Positions 9,184 to 20,953 are shown, counted from the stretch's first letter. The stretch is DNA of 64,000 bases from Rachicladosporium sp. CCFEE 5018 (GCA_002077045.2 KZ111141.1:663929-727928); one strand, 5' to 3'. Numbers and translations are program-made. The notes: a model not told the origin generated them from the letters alone.

Positions 9184-11877
9184 TCGATGCACCAACGTGG
9201 AAACGATGAGCCGACTCGCGCTCCGTCGACCTAGACGCTTCGACACCGTTGCAGCAGAGCCACGTTCACGAACGTCCCTCCCCGCCTCGTGCGGGGCGCC
9301 CAAGATCTCGGCTGCTCTCGCCAGACGTTCTCGCCGATTGCGTGGCATGCCGCGGACTGGTATGCCTGCCTGGTCACGCCGTTGACCGCGGACTAGCGTG
9401 CCGGTCTGCACTGCAGTGACCGCCACGTCTTTGCTCCACGCGAGAAGCTCTGACTCGGAGGCCGGCGGAATGATTTGGGGGTTGCTACATAGACGCATAG
9501 GAAGGCAAGGCGGATTTGTAACGAGAACAATGTAGTATACTACACACTTTGCTACTGCATTCCCATCGTCTCGTCTGGCTGCCAACACTGTATGGATGTG
9601 TTGGGGCCGAAGGCTGTTTCAGCCTCAGACTGCAGGATCACCGATTGCGTGCCACTGTGCGAAGTCTGTTTGCGCCTCCTTCGCACGCGAGAGGAGAGAG
9701 TTTTGGAATGGAGAATGAGGCGCTTGATGGGGAGAGGAAGTGCTGCCGAATTACTGTTGGGCTTTCTTTTCGAGTGCCAGAACGAGACCTTGAGTGCTGA
9801 CGTGCATGTGAAAACGAATCTCGTAGCATGAGATATGAGCTGGCGATTGCTGTGTGATAAGAACGAGCTATCCGAGGGGTTTGGCAAAGTACCCTAGTAT
9901 TCATGCTGTGAGGTGACGAAGGTTTCTATTCGCACTGCGCAGAGTCACGACTTCGCACTGTGCAGATTCTCGGTCACGCAGACAGATCAGTCAAGGATGG
10001 AGCTTCATGTTCTCACGCGTGGTGTGTCTAGCTAATGTCTCACCGAGGAGAGGAAGTGCTACCGGAATCTTCTAGGTAATGTCTCAGGTCAGCACGTGGG
10101 CGCCGGGACCTAATTGGATGCTTGGTACGGTAGGAATAAGGTACGAGCGAGGGGAAAGTTACTGGTATGCAAGGGCTGTGATGACTGTCGTGATCCGTGG
10201 GAGTGTCTCGAGCTTGTTGCTCCGAGCACAGGGATGTCTGGGTCTCGAATGGTGTCCAAGATCTTGATAAGCTGAAGGCCCAGAGCTCTGCCTGCAACCA
10301 TGATGAGGTCTAGACAAGACTTTGCGATAAGCTACATGTGCATCGCTATAGAATGTTGACCCGATGCGTCCGCACGAGGTCTGAGGTCGTCTGGATTCGG
10401 ACGATCGAAGATGCAGCTAGATATGCTTTGCAGGCCAGCTGTGCGGGCGCTGCGCAGCTGGCGTGTGTGGGAGTCAACTTTGCGTGCTCGCTGGGATCAT
10501 CATGCGAGTGGGAAGTAGGCATGGGATGAGTGCATACTGCATTATCGTGGTGCCGTGTTGCAGTGGGGCGGGCAATACCTCTGCCTTGGCTGGCTGTGAA
10601 GTATAGATATGCAGTTGCGGGCTGTAGATGAAGTGGGCAAGCCACGGCGATTACATCCTACCTCAATATCAGCTGATGGTTAGGAATGGGCATCATCCTC
10701 GCGTGGGAGGTTCCATCCCAGAGGCCTGGTAACGATGCCAGAACGTGGCTGCGAATACCATCGTCACTGGCTTCGTCCGGTCACAAATCCACCACATGGC
10801 CGCCTCGTACCAGAACCGTTCTAGTGGTACAAAGGCAAGATCTCGAAAGGGTAGGCACTCGGACCCCTGCAAGTCGCAAAGGGTAATCATGGCGTTCAGG
10901 CCGGCAGACGTGGCGATCGACACGCCGGAGGTGCCGTTCCCTTGACTTTCCTTGTCGGCGGGCCGGCGAATGGACCGTGTGGCTGCTTTGGAATGTCTCA
11001 ACGGTGATGGGGAAGCTGGCTTTGATATCGAAGTAGAGTGCTGAGGCGTGATAGGAGGGTTACAAGCGAGCAGGTGAGCTTTATTGCGTGCTGAGGAGCT
11101 GGAGGCTGGAGTTTATGCAATATGTTGGAGATGTTATGGGGTTACATGCAAACCGGAAGAAGTTGCGCGGTATGTGCTATTTCTGGCTGTGCTTCGGTGT
11201 GTGTTGCGTGAGAGTTGCGGGTACTTGCCAATTTCGACTTCACACGCAATGATCTCGATCTCAGCTCATCACATCAACATGTTAATCACTTCGCTTATCC
11301 ATATTCGATGTCTCACACCACCAAACGGCCTCAGCGGCTAGGCCACGTTATCGTCCTTGCCCACGCAGCGGCCCCAAAGTATTCGTCCCAATGGCGTTCT
11401 CGCCTAGGCGGCCGCTGTCGTCCCAAAGTTTCTCCTGTTTAGCGCGGTCGATCACTATCGACGCACAGATTCATTAGCAGCCCGCTGCCCAGACTCGCCA
11501 GGCTGGGATGTCACAACCCAAATGCCCTGGTTTGATCCATGCGCTCTACTATCCTGGTGGCGCTCGATCCGCGCTTGCGGCTTGTGCAATTAACCTCTGG
11601 CCATGCGAGCGGGAGAGCTGGCGCTGGAGTCACTGTCAGTACCAGAGGAGCGGGTGGATATAGTAAGGTGAGCTGCCTGCGGGATTTACATGAGGGTTTG
11701 AATTGCTTGTCATCATCTTCTCTTCATCTCGCCTCACTTGCTTCTATTCATGTTACACGTGGCGTTGTTGCTGTTTGGGTTGGATGGCTGAGTGAGAGTC
11801 AGATCACTTGCTATTGGCAAGGTCCCAAACACCCCTGATGCACATTCAGTACTAAGTAGCATCAACGCGCCGGCAAG
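9184..11877. other. Long intergenic region (2.7 kb)
   Basis: Only short, unrelated open frames occur on either strand and none resembles a known family. A short direct repeat (taatgtctca) occurs near 10034 and 10077. The region probably holds the 3' end of Psy2 and an extended promoter/leader for the next gene. I see no tRNA or transposon. Confidence 0.5.
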
Positions 11878-14800
11878 ATGCCCCTCTTCTCGAGGAAGTC
11901 CAAAGCCCAGAAGGCCGAGAAAGCTGCAAAGGGTGGCAAAGCCGTGAAAGACGCCGTCGCTGCACCAGTTGCATCACCTCCAATTCCACCTCCTTCAGCT
12001 TTCAAGTCGCGAGACGAGAAGAAAGCTGAGGTGACACCAGGCGCTCAGGGTGCTCGCCCATCGAACGGACGCTTCTCACACGCCAACTCCAGCACGAGCA
12101 GCCCTAAACCACATCGATTCACGAGCAATGGACTAGCAAATAGCAGCACTGACTACTTCAGCCAGCCAGCGGGCGAAAGCACCTCGACTGACAGCCCAAA
12201 CCGCCAAAAGTCGAAACTGACAAAGGAACGCGGATGGACTAGCCCGCACCACTCGGCAGACTCTGGCTACAGCTCTCCCGGCGCGCTCTTCAACAATGGC
12301 TCAGGTGTGTCAGGCGGAGGCCACTCACCCGAAGGCTCAGTGAGCGCGCCGATGCTCAAGAAGAGCTCATTGCCCGAGATGACGCTCGGCGAGGAGCTTG
12401 CGCAGGATCCTGCATTCGCGAAGCCGTCGCCCATTGAGCTTACCATCGCCAACCTCGAGGGCAATCCCGGCTACTACCCGCCCAAGAGACCCGCGAAGTC
12501 CCCTGGTAATGTTGCTCCTCCCAGGCTCTTCGAACGCCAGAAGTCACAGCAACAGCTGAAAGAGCACGCCGACCCAATCCCTGATCGCAGATCAGAAGCA
12601 CCGACACGTAGTCTGCAGCAATCACAAGGCAGCCAGTGGGACGGAGACTACCAGCGTAACGGTCCGTCGAAGTCGTCAGTGAGTCGGACCAACACCCGCT
12701 CGATTCGGCGGCCGGCTTCGCCTATTCAGGAGCACGTTGAACAATCTGCGGATGTTCGATGGCAAGCGACTACCCGAGACGACGTACACACCAAGACGGA
12801 TCCGGACGCGGCAATCCTCGCGACCTCGCCTACTATCGTGACCGGCTCGTCGAAGCCATTCGATCGCAGACGCCAGACACTCACAGAGCAGCTCGAGGAT
12901 GGCTCTTACTTCACCCGCAATGACACGCCCGAACCTGGCGCTATGCTCTCACGGCAAGGCTACTATAGTACTGCCTCGGACGATCGATCCGACTCAGTTC
13001 CGTCACATACTCGCGGCCGCGACCCTCAGTCGTACTACGCAGAATCAGAACGTGGCAGCTCGCCGGTCCAGAACCGTCGCGCCTCGCAGGGCGATATGCT
13101 CAACCATACCCGACAGCGCAGCAACTCCACACCAACACTCAGCATGCTCAAGGGACTGAAAGTCAACAAGCGTGGCAAGATCTTGGATGAAGAGGGGGAT
13201 CCAATTGGGGAGTTGATAGACGGGGACATCATGGACTGCGTCCGCCAGAAAGCCAATGCATATGGAGAGGTAATGGACGAATACGGCGGCGTTGTGGGAC
13301 GAGTCCGCGCCATACCCAGAGAGAACCAGTCGCCACACATTGGTCGGAGCGAGTCGAGGGCAAGCAGCTTCAGGCATACCTTCATGCTCCCTGCGAATAT
13401 ACCCAGTTTGGCGTCGTATGCTCAGTCACCGCCGCCCGACTTTTCGCGTCAAAGGTCACAAACTCTACAGCAGGACCGATCCATTGAGCGTCTCGCCTCG
13501 CCTCCAGCACCGGAAGAGCCCCTCATGCCCTTCGCTTTGCCTATGCTGCCAGCTTCACCGACGCTGTCGAGGGTGGAGTCGCATGCCAGCGAGCCCATGG
13601 CTATTGAGCTAGCTGCTGAGGAGATCCGGGTGCCTCAGGAGGCGTATGATCTCAGTGAGCCGTTCATGCCGCCACCGCATGTGCCTGCTAGATCATTGAA
13701 GAGGCCCGAGAGTCCAGCGGAGAGGTTCGAGCTGCAAGAGGCTGTAGCGAAAGCTGTGCGTGAGGAGGAGGTAGTGAAGCCGACCCAGGCCGACTCAGCG
13801 TACGAGCAATCTGTGCCGTCTGAGGCGGAGGAAGAGGAGGCGCCGGTGACCGGGCCGATCCCTGCTGTTCAGGAAATGATACCTGTGCAAGCTCCTGTAC
13901 AGCAACAAGAAGAAGAGGAAGAGGCCATTGCGCCACCCAAGCCGCTCCAGCTGGTAAACGCTAAGCCATCCCCAGCACTCAGGCGTGAGACAGTCCACTT
14001 CGCCAGTTCAGAGACCAGGGTGGAGCCACGCCAGGCTGACAGTAACGAGGAGGACACTTTCACTACATTCACGAAGCCTACGACTTCGATCCTCCGCCAG
14101 CAAGCCGAGGAGACTGCCACCAAACCTCAGGCACAACAACAGGCTCGCTCTGCTGCATCTCGTGCCCTAGCCCGCAGCGTGAGCGAGAAGTTCATACGAC
14201 CTCCCATGCCACCGGTCCCAGAGCCAGACACCGGCCGCTGGTCACCGACACTCATGGCATACAAGGGAGGCGACCAAGCAAGTCGTGACCCAGCTGTCTC
14301 CAACGTCGTGGGTGCGCCGAACAGGTCGAAGCCTCCTCCCCTTCCCTCCTTCCCGCGTCAAGCGTTCACAGGTGGCCTGCCGGGCAACAGTCCCTTCGCC
14401 AACGCTGGTGGGAGTGTAGGACCTCTGGGTGGACCGCCCATGAACAGGCGCGTCACGACGAACGGGTTGCCTATGGGTGGCAACAGCTTGGGCGTGCCGA
14501 GACCAGCGTTGAAGGCGAGATTCTCGACGCATTCGCCACTTGTCAGGAGCCCGTTGAGCAGTCATGGTGAGTCCGATCAGCACGTCATGTACGCTGATCA
14601 ATCAGTTGCTGACTTTACCTTCCCAGAAACCACACCACCAGAGAGCGACGACGGCCATAACCCCGACTCGGTCGGACCCATGGACAACTTTGCCAAGTTT
14701 GCCGCTCACTCGCGAGCAGCAAGTGTGCGCACTAACGCCTCTATTACCTCCGCCGGCACTGGCAAGCGAACATACTTCACGCACGCCGGCCGCGTGACTG

Positions 14801-14958
14801 TGACCGATGGGGAGCTGCCTCCTAGCGCGACGGCAAAGAACAGTGTAGACAAGGCCGTCGACGAGGCCAAGGCGGACAGAGGGGCGGCGAAGGGAAAGAA
14901 GGATGAGAAGAAGAAGAGTAAATTGGGAGGCATGTTCGGGAAGAAGAACAAGGCTTAA
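11878..14958 (+). CDS. Disordered DUF3659-repeat protein
   Basis: About 1006 aa after removal of a likely 60-nt intron (14567-14626: gtgagt donor, ctgac branch-like site, cccag acceptor, phase 1). The frame also stays open through it (1026 aa), so retention would not break the protein. Most of the chain is Ser/Pro/Gln/Glu-rich and low in complexity. One structured module around residues 430-478 (ILDEEGDPIGELIDGD followed by GEVMDEYGGVVGRVRA) matches the fungal DUF3659 repeat, here in about one and a half copies. The N-terminus (MPLFSRKSKAQKAEKAAKGG) and C-terminus (KKSKLGGMFGKKNKA) are strongly basic, which would suit membrane or nucleic-acid contact. DUF3659 proteins are fungal-specific; related repeats occur in large septal-pore proteins (leashin type), but the function here is unknown. 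Confidence 0.75.
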   Translation: MPLFSRKSKAQKAEKAAKGGKAVKDAVAAPVASPPIPPPSAFKSRDEKKAEVTPGAQGARPSNGRFSHANSSTSSPKPHRFTSNGLANSSTDYFSQPAGESTSTDSPNRQKSKLTKERGWTSPHHSADSGYSSPGALFNNGSGVSGGGHSPEGSVSAPMLKKSSLPEMTLGEELAQDPAFAKPSPIELTIANLEGNPGYYPPKRPAKSPGNVAPPRLFERQKSQQQLKEHADPIPDRRSEAPTRSLQQSQGSQWDGDYQRNGPSKSSVSRTNTRSIRRPASPIQEHVEQSADVRWQATTRDDVHTKTDPDAAILATSPTIVTGSSKPFDRRRQTLTEQLEDGSYFTRNDTPEPGAMLSRQGYYSTASDDRSDSVPSHTRGRDPQSYYAESERGSSPVQNRRASQGDMLNHTRQRSNSTPTLSMLKGLKVNKRGKILDEEGDPIGELIDGDIMDCVRQKANAYGEVMDEYGGVVGRVRAIPRENQSPHIGRSESRASSFRHTFMLPANIPSLASYAQSPPPDFSRQRSQTLQQDRSIERLASPPAPEEPLMPFALPMLPASPTLSRVESHASEPMAIELAAEEIRVPQEAYDLSEPFMPPPHVPARSLKRPESPAERFELQEAVAKAVREEEVVKPTQADSAYEQSVPSEAEEEEAPVTGPIPAVQEMIPVQAPVQQQEEEEEAIAPPKPLQLVNAKPSPALRRETVHFASSETRVEPRQADSNEEDTFTTFTKPTTSILRQQAEETATKPQAQQQARSAASRALARSVSEKFIRPPMPPVPEPDTGRWSPTLMAYKGGDQASRDPAVSNVVGAPNRSKPPPLPSFPRQAFTGGLPGNSPFANAGGSVGPLGGPPMNRRVTTNGLPMGGNSLGVPRPALKARFSTHSPLVRSPLSSHGESDQHVMYADQSVADFTFPETTPPESDDGHNPDSVGPMDNFAKFAAHSRAASVRTNASITSAGTGKRTYFTHAGRVTVTDGELPPSATAKNSVDKAVDEAKADRGAAKGKKDEKKKSKLGGMFGKKNKA

Positions 14959-15447
14959 GCGTGGACGATCTCCTTTGTGTTTTCTTGGATCGATATGGGT
15001 CGCTGTCGCTCATTTAGCGGGATTTGGAACGGCGGATCAGGCCAGGCTCCGTTCGAGGGACAGGTATATACGAGGATGGGAGGTGTACTGTCTACACCTG
15101 GGGTTCACTGGCTCAAATATGAGATGTACAAACCAGTCATGGTGTTCATCATCAGCTGCTCACAGCACAGCCTCATGCTCCTTTCATGAACTCGAGTTCG
15201 ACGCGTTGCTCCTGCACTCAGATGTGGCTCATCACTTCACTGCTTGACTTTGTTTCACTTGGGCTTACTCATTTCCTTCAGGCTACATCACCTCATCCAG
15301 ACTGCCTCGCCGCGTTCACTGACAGCATGTGATGTAGGCTTGCCAACGACATAGTGTAGTCTTGTTCATTACTCTCCGACACTGCCTCGAGCATTCACGA
15401 GACGACTTGGTACAACCTCTCAGACACGGAGCTCCCAATACACAGCC
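14959..15447. other. Intergenic, 489 bp
   Basis: Same-strand spacer between the DUF3659 gene and the dispersed DUF7918 gene. Nothing else is recognised. Confidence 0.5.
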
Positions 15448-16554
15448 ATGCGCGCCGAGCTTCTCCCCTACGCCAATGTGGTTGTCAGAGTCGACGGCCG
15501 CAAACTCAAGGAGTACCACATCGAGCGATCCGAGGACGATGCGCCAAATACCGCTACAGCGTATGTTGAGGCCAAATTTGGGGCTCACTTCTCCGTCGAC
15601 CTTGAGCTGGGCAGTTACTTCCCTCACAAGGAGGATCACCTTAGATTCTCTGTCAGCGTGGACGGGATCAACGTGCGAGTCATCATCCTTACGCCAGGCC
15701 GTCACCGCCATGGCTCGATCAATGGTACGATCAACACTACCGCAGCGGGTAATACGCTTCGGCGTTTCGCTTTCGCTGACCTTGTCAAGAGTATGCATTT
15801 CCACTCGAAGTAGAGCATGACTGACATTCGATGTAGCCGATGAGGTCGCCAAAGTCCCCAGGAAGAAAACGCTGAGCACTTTGGGCGATATTAAGGTCGA
15901 ACTGAGCCGATGTCGTGTAGTAGCAGGAGAAGCCAGCTGGAAACACAAGACCTTAAGTCTCCCAGCGTCCGCTAGCATCCCGGAGAAGGCACTCAAGGGT
16001 CGCGCCCTGAGTAGCCACACAGTGTCAGTACCGGTTTACGAGTCTTAGAGTTCGTCGGCTTTATGATTGACACGGCCGTAGTTTAGGTACACCAGAGAAG
16101 TGTAAGGACAAGAGCCGCGTGGACCTCGAGTATCCCTATGGCCGGAGCCCGATCGCTACCTACATATTCCGCTATCGCACACACCGTTAGCGACCCCTGC
16201 CCAATAGACACTGACGCCCGCTAACATTCCACAGGCGATCTTCAAAACGAGGGCATCCTAGAGCGTCCGCTGTCCCCTGCGCCCTTGGAGGACCGCGACC
16301 CAGACACACTGACCCTTGAGGAGGGCCGAGAGCTCGCGCGTCGCAACAAGGCGGAGAGAGAGCGTCAAGTTGCCGTCAAGAAGGAAGGCCAGCGGTTAAA
16401 GCGTGCCCGATGCAGCAACAGCACAGCGAGCAGTCCTAGTGAGCCAGATACGCCGGGTGATGATGGTGAGATGAAGATTGCTGAAGGCGGTCGCTTAGGG
16501 AAGCGCGCGAGGCGTGCTGCAGAGTCAGAGGTCATTGACTTGTCGGCTGACTAG
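15448..16554 (+). CDS. DUF7918 protein, dispersed copy
   Basis: Four exons: 15448-15790, 15837-16023, 16082-16185 and 16235-16554, with introns of 46, 58 and 49 nt in phases 1, 2 and 1; 317 aa. The DUF7918 core runs from the N-terminus (VVVRVDGRKLKEYHIE, a strand-rich stretch, FPHKEDHLRFSVSVDG) through the SIPEKALKGRAL hinge to YPYGRSPIATYIFRYRTH. The C-terminal exon has the family linker GILERPLSPAPLEDRD, a Lys/Arg helix (VKKEGQRLKRAR) resembling a nuclear localisation signal, and ends in EVIDLSAD. Exon number and all intron phases equal those of the genes at 23626-24734 and 25224-26358, so they are paralogs. This copy is single, on the opposite strand and about 7 kb from the tandem pair. 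The function is unknown; the tail suggests a nuclear or SUMO-linked role. Confidence 0.8.
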
Positions 16555-17001
16555 AATCGACGCTGTATGAGCTGTCCCAAGAAGGGAGGCGTCGTTCTTG
16601 GCTCAATAACAGACGCTATAGCCGCTCAGTCGTCGAAGATGGACACATGAAGACTGGCTAGGCAGCTGCGACTCTGTTGACTCAACACGCGCCAGACTGC
16701 TTGAGATCGCTCCAGATGAAAGGTGAACTAGAGCGGCGATGATGTATGATATGAGCAGTACATTAGTGAACCCGTGATCGTGCTGCACAGTAGAGCAGCC
16801 CTCACGCATTCCGATCTTCCCCGCTCGAGCTTTCTCAACTGCATCTTGACCTCGTAACTTCCAAGCCTATTGAGAGCAAGCTGCCATGGCGCACTCCACA
16901 GCTCGACGTGACTCAACGTGGCTCTCCACATGTCTGCCATGTGGATATGAACCTGTCTCCGGTACTGACTCCGAGGTGTTGATGGTTTTGGACGTGCCGC
17001 C
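16555..17001. other. Intergenic, 447 bp
   Basis: Spacer upstream of the acyltransferase gene. No gene or repeat is recognised. Confidence 0.5.
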
Positions 17002-18682
17002 ATGAACGAGAATACACGCCCTCGAGCGGATGGAGACGGGAAGAGCAATGGCACCGCACACAGCACGGCGATCGATGGGAAACGCAGCCATGAAATCCAG
17101 CAAGATGCTCCCGTGAAGGATCATCATATCTCGCAACCCAATGGCCACACAAGCCCTTCCTCCATCTCCGCCGCGCAAGCCAAAGCCTACAGCCACAAGT
17201 ACAAGCATGCCTTCGCCATCCACCGCGAAGCCCACGTCTCATGCCTCACCCGCGATTATTCCACTCCAGTTTCGTTCCAAGGTTTTCGCGGCTTGGCTCA
17301 CCTCGTGCTCGCGACCTCGATCCTGCGTCTCATGATCGAGAACTTTAAGAAATACGGATTCAGGGTCAGCTTGGCTGCCAATGGGCCGTCGAGGAGCGAT
17401 ACGGTATACGGTACCATACTGTATCTGACGGTACCGTGTCATCTGTTCGTGGCATATGGGATTGAAGTCATTGCGGCACGGTATGCGAGGGAGGCTGTGG
17501 GTCGGGTGAAGAAGAGTGAGGGTGAGGAAAGGGACAGGCAGCTTGATGTTGAGAGGCGGGCGTTGAGAGATCTGTGGTGGAGGATCGCTATCGCACATGC
17601 TGTGAACGCGACATGTAATCTGGTGGTCTCGTCCGTGGTGGTGTACTGGTATATCGAGAACCCAGGTATGCCTCCCCTTCCCCTATGTCCATCCCGACAG
17701 TGACTAACACCACTCAGGCATCGGCTTCATCCACACCCTCCACGCCACAATCGTCTGGCTAAAAACAATCTCCTACGCCTTCACAAATCGCGACCTCCGG
17801 CACGCCTTCCTCTCGCCCCCATCACCCCACCCTACCCTGCCTCCCCTTTACGCCTCCCTCCCCTACCCCTCAAACATCACCCTCCCGAACCTCTGCTACT
17901 TCTGGTGGGCTCCAACGCTAATCTACCAACCCCTCTATCCCCGCACGCCCTCCATACGCTGGACCTTCATCCTCAAACGCCTTGCCGAAGCAACGCTAGC
18001 AATCGCCTTGATCTACCTGACTTGCGCCCAGTACGCCGTGCCGCTGCTCGATAATTCACTCCCCGAGATCAGTCATCTAAACCTCCTAAACATCACCGAG
18101 CGCGTGCTGAAACTCAGCACCATCTCCCTAATCTGCTGGCTCGCTGGCTTTTACGCTTTGTTCCAATCCCTGCTTAACGCCCTCGCGGAACTGATGACCT
18201 TCGACGACAGAGACTTCTACGGCGACTGGTGGAACTGTTCTGACGTGAGATCTTACTGGACCTCCTGGAACAAACCCGTTGCGCATTTCATGAAACGACA
18301 TATCTACGCCCCTCTCGTAGGCCGTGGCGTGCCTCCGCCAGCAGCGCAGATCCTGACGTTCCTCTTCTCCGCCGCTTTACACGAGCTACTCGTCGGCGTG
18401 CCCACGCACTCTATACTAGGGCTAGCGTTCATGGGCATGGTAGTGCAGATCCCGCTTATTTTCCTCACTGATCTGTTCTCAAGAAGAGGAAAGGGGAAGG
18501 GAGGGGAGTGGGGCTGGCGGGAGACGGTAGGGAATTGGGTGTTCTGGGCGAGTTTCTGTCTGGTCGGCCAGCCGATCGCGGCGCTGGGGTATTATTTTGC
18601 GTGGCAGGCGAAGTATGGACGGCCCGGTGAGATCGAGCGGCCGGATTTGGGGGAGTTGTTTGGGGGTGGGCAAAAGTCATGA
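17002..18682 (+). CDS. MBOAT acyltransferase, diacylglycerol/sterol O-acyltransferase (DGAT1/ARE type)
   Basis: Two exons, 17002-17665 and 17718-18682, with a 52-nt phase-1 intron; 542 aa. This is an ER membrane enzyme that transfers fatty acyl groups from acyl-CoA to diacylglycerol or sterol to make storage lipid. Diagnostic signs are the FYGDWWN motif at about residue 388, the catalytic-type histidine at about 443 in ALHELLVG, and NLCYFWWAPTLIYQPLYPR in the middle. About eight hydrophobic segments follow a soluble N-terminus of about 90 residues that includes the YSHKYKHAFAIHREAHVS region. Length fits the family. Substrate choice (DAG versus ergosterol) cannot be settled from sequence by eye; the overall pattern leans to DGAT1. 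Confidence 0.88.
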
Positions 18683-19066
18683 CAGGATGTTTGCTGCTGG
18701 GGATGATATGTGGCACGGCGGAGAGATGTGGGTTTTATGCCATATGGCTTGATGACAGATGCAGACGTGACACAGCAGTCAGTGATGAACACAGCTTTTT
18801 CATTCTCCGAGTCCAGACTCTGCCAAGCGATGTCTCTGATGATCCGCCCTGGTTCAAATGATGGCATGGCAGACGTCCCCGCCTGCTCGCGAGCGGTGCG
18901 CCAAAAACGCCCTGTGCCACAATCCTGCTTACCTGGTCCGCTAATTCCCAATGCCTTACCTCCCCCTCCTCATCAGTGCGGTCCGCCAAACACAACCCAC
19001 TCAAATTTCCGCTCAAACGGATGCTGTTCAAATATATAGCTTGCTGCACAAAGCCGTACTCGCACG
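18683..19066. other. Intergenic between convergent genes
   Basis: 3' flanks of the acyltransferase (+) and of the PKA locus (-). No gene is recognised. Confidence 0.5.
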
Positions 19067-19387
19067 TCAAGAAGCACAAATTGACGCTCCGAAGAACAGA
19101 GCCGCATGAAAAGCTCTCATTCGCTGCTTCTTGCGCTGCCGCTCCTCCTTGACAGCCTCCGCACGCTCTTTCATAGCCTGGTCGTAAGATGATCGCGTTG
19201 ACCAGGCGCCATTGGAGGACCACGAGGGAGCAGGGGAGCGGCGCATCCCATACTCAATCGAAGTGAAAGACCCATCGTAGCTTGGAGCGCGAGTGTGGCA
19301 AGGCGTCCAGCTGCCTTCTCCTGGGTACTCGCACTCTCCCTCGTAATCGAGCTCGTCCCCGTAGCGTTCCAATTCGGCGTCCGACAT
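19067..19387 (-). CDS. Small ORF (106 aa) directly downstream and in frame with the PKA stop codon
   Basis: The ATG at 19387 lies one codon after the PKA TAG (19393-19391) and is in the same frame. The predicted product is acidic and aromatic in its N-terminal half (LERYGDELDYEGECEYPG) and then carries a charged helix (KERAEAVKEERQRKKQRM). Its composition looks more like protein than chance 3' UTR. It may be a separate small gene, a reinitiation product, or a C-terminal extension made by stop-codon readthrough. No family is recognised and there is no independent promoter evidence, so it could equally be non-coding. Confidence 0.35.
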   Translation of the reverse strand: MSDAELERYGDELDYEGECEYPGEGSWTPCHTRAPSYDGSFTSIEYGMRRSPAPSWSSNGAWSTRSSYDQAMKERAEAVKEERQRKKQRMRAFHAALFFGASICAS

Positions 19388-19390
19388 GGA

Positions 19391-20953
19391 CTAAAAGTCG
19401 GGAAACAGCTTGCCGTGTCTGATGGATAGAGTCAGTATATCAGCAGCTGCGGAGAAGTCCCAAGATAACTCACGGATCGTCCCCTCCCTGCCCGTAAGCC
19501 TCCGTCTCCTCGGGATACTTATCAAACAGACTCGCATCTCCCACCCCCCCTTTGACGGGCGGCACATACGGCGCATCGATGTCCTTCTTCGCGAGCCTCT
19601 CCCACGTCACCTCCGCGAACCACGGATGCGTCATCACATCCCTGCTGCCTCCATGCAGATTGCCAAGGCGTTTTGTCAAGTCAGAGGTGATGAGTTTGAC
19701 GAGCAAGTCTTGAGCGTCCGGGTGGATGTAGGGCGGGTACTTGACGCGACCTTTGAGGATGTTTTCGTAGATTTTGAGCGGTGAGCCCGAGTCCCAGAAG
19801 GGAGTGAAGCCACAGAGCATTTCGAAGATGAGGATGCCGAGGGACCACCTGTGTATTGTCAGTGTTGCTGCGCCGAGTAATTTGGGAAGAGGGACTCACC
19901 AGTCAACACTCTTGTTGTATCCCTTCGAGCTCACCACTTCCGGCGCGAGGTAGTCAGGCGTCCCACACAACGTCCAAGTAATGTCAGGCACCTCCTTCGC
20001 GAACCCAAAATCAGTAATTTTGAGATGTCCATGCCGATCAAGCAGCAAGTTCTCCGGCTTCAAGTCGCGATAGATGATATTCGCACTGTGAAGGTAATCC
20101 AGCGCGAGCGTGACCTCTGCAGCATAGAACTTCGCGACCGGGTTAGGGAATCGCTACACCGTCCTGTCAGCCAATCGCCACCCACATGCAGAATACAAGA
20201 ACATACCTGACTTTTCCGCAACAGACTGAACAACTCCCCACCCTCAATGAAATCCATAACCATATACAAATTCTTCCCATCCTGAAACGTGCCCCAGAGC
20301 GTGATCAAAAAAGGATGCTTACACCTCTGCAGCATCCTCCTCTCATCATTCGTATGCTCTACCTGCTTCATCTTCACCACCTGCTGCTTCTTCAGCACCT
20401 TGACAGCATAAAACCGCTGATTGTGTTTCGACTGCACGAGATGCACGCGGCCGAACGACCCAGTCCCGAGTGTCCTCGAGATCGTGAAGTCTGTTAGAGT
20501 ATACTTCCCCTTGGTCTCACGTACGGGGTTTCCACGGGCGTTCTGAGTGGCTAGGCCTAGAGCTGACTGCGCAGAGGAAGCGGCAGTCTGGCTGCTGTAT
20601 GCGCTGTCGTTCTGCGAGGCGCTGCCGTTATTGCCACCATAGTCCGGGCCGTTGATCATGTTCTTGATGGAGGGCACATTCTGGGTGTTGGCCATGGGGT
20701 TCTGCCCGACGATCTGGTTGTTGTTGTTCATCTGCTCGACCGGCTTGGGCGAGGTCGGGATGGCGGAGGGGTTGGTCCGGTTGGAAGTGCTCTCCGGCTC
20801 GCTGAACAGCGTGCTGTTCTTGGAGATTGTGGGCGAGAGAGGGGTGTTGTTGGATGTGACGCGGTCCAAGGTCGGGGAGGTGGGGGAGTTGAGGTCGTTT
20901 GACTCTTGCGAGTCTTTGGTGCGCTTCTTCTTGAGGAAACCGAGCGAGGGCAT
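19391..20953 (-). CDS. cAMP-dependent protein kinase catalytic subunit (PKA)
   Basis: Four exons on the minus strand: 20953-20207, 20153-19900, 19848-19474 and 19418-19391; introns of 53, 51 and 55 nt; 467 aa. Phosphorylates Ser/Thr targets when cAMP releases the regulatory subunit. The kinase domain starts near residue 155: Gly-loop GTGSFGRVHL (163 on), ATP-binding Lys at about 185 in AVKVLKK, catalytic Asp at about 279 in YRDLKPENLL, DFGFAK at about 297 and TWTLCGTPDYLAPE in the activation segment. The last exon is tiny (28 nt) and encodes HGKLFPDF, the hydrophobic C-terminal motif of AGC kinases. The N-terminal 140 residues are Ser/Asn/Gln-rich, as in fungal PkaA proteins. The ATG at 20953 (MPSLGFLKKKRTKD) is chosen because it matches the usual fungal start and the in-frame upstream stretch has no ATG. 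Confidence 0.92.
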
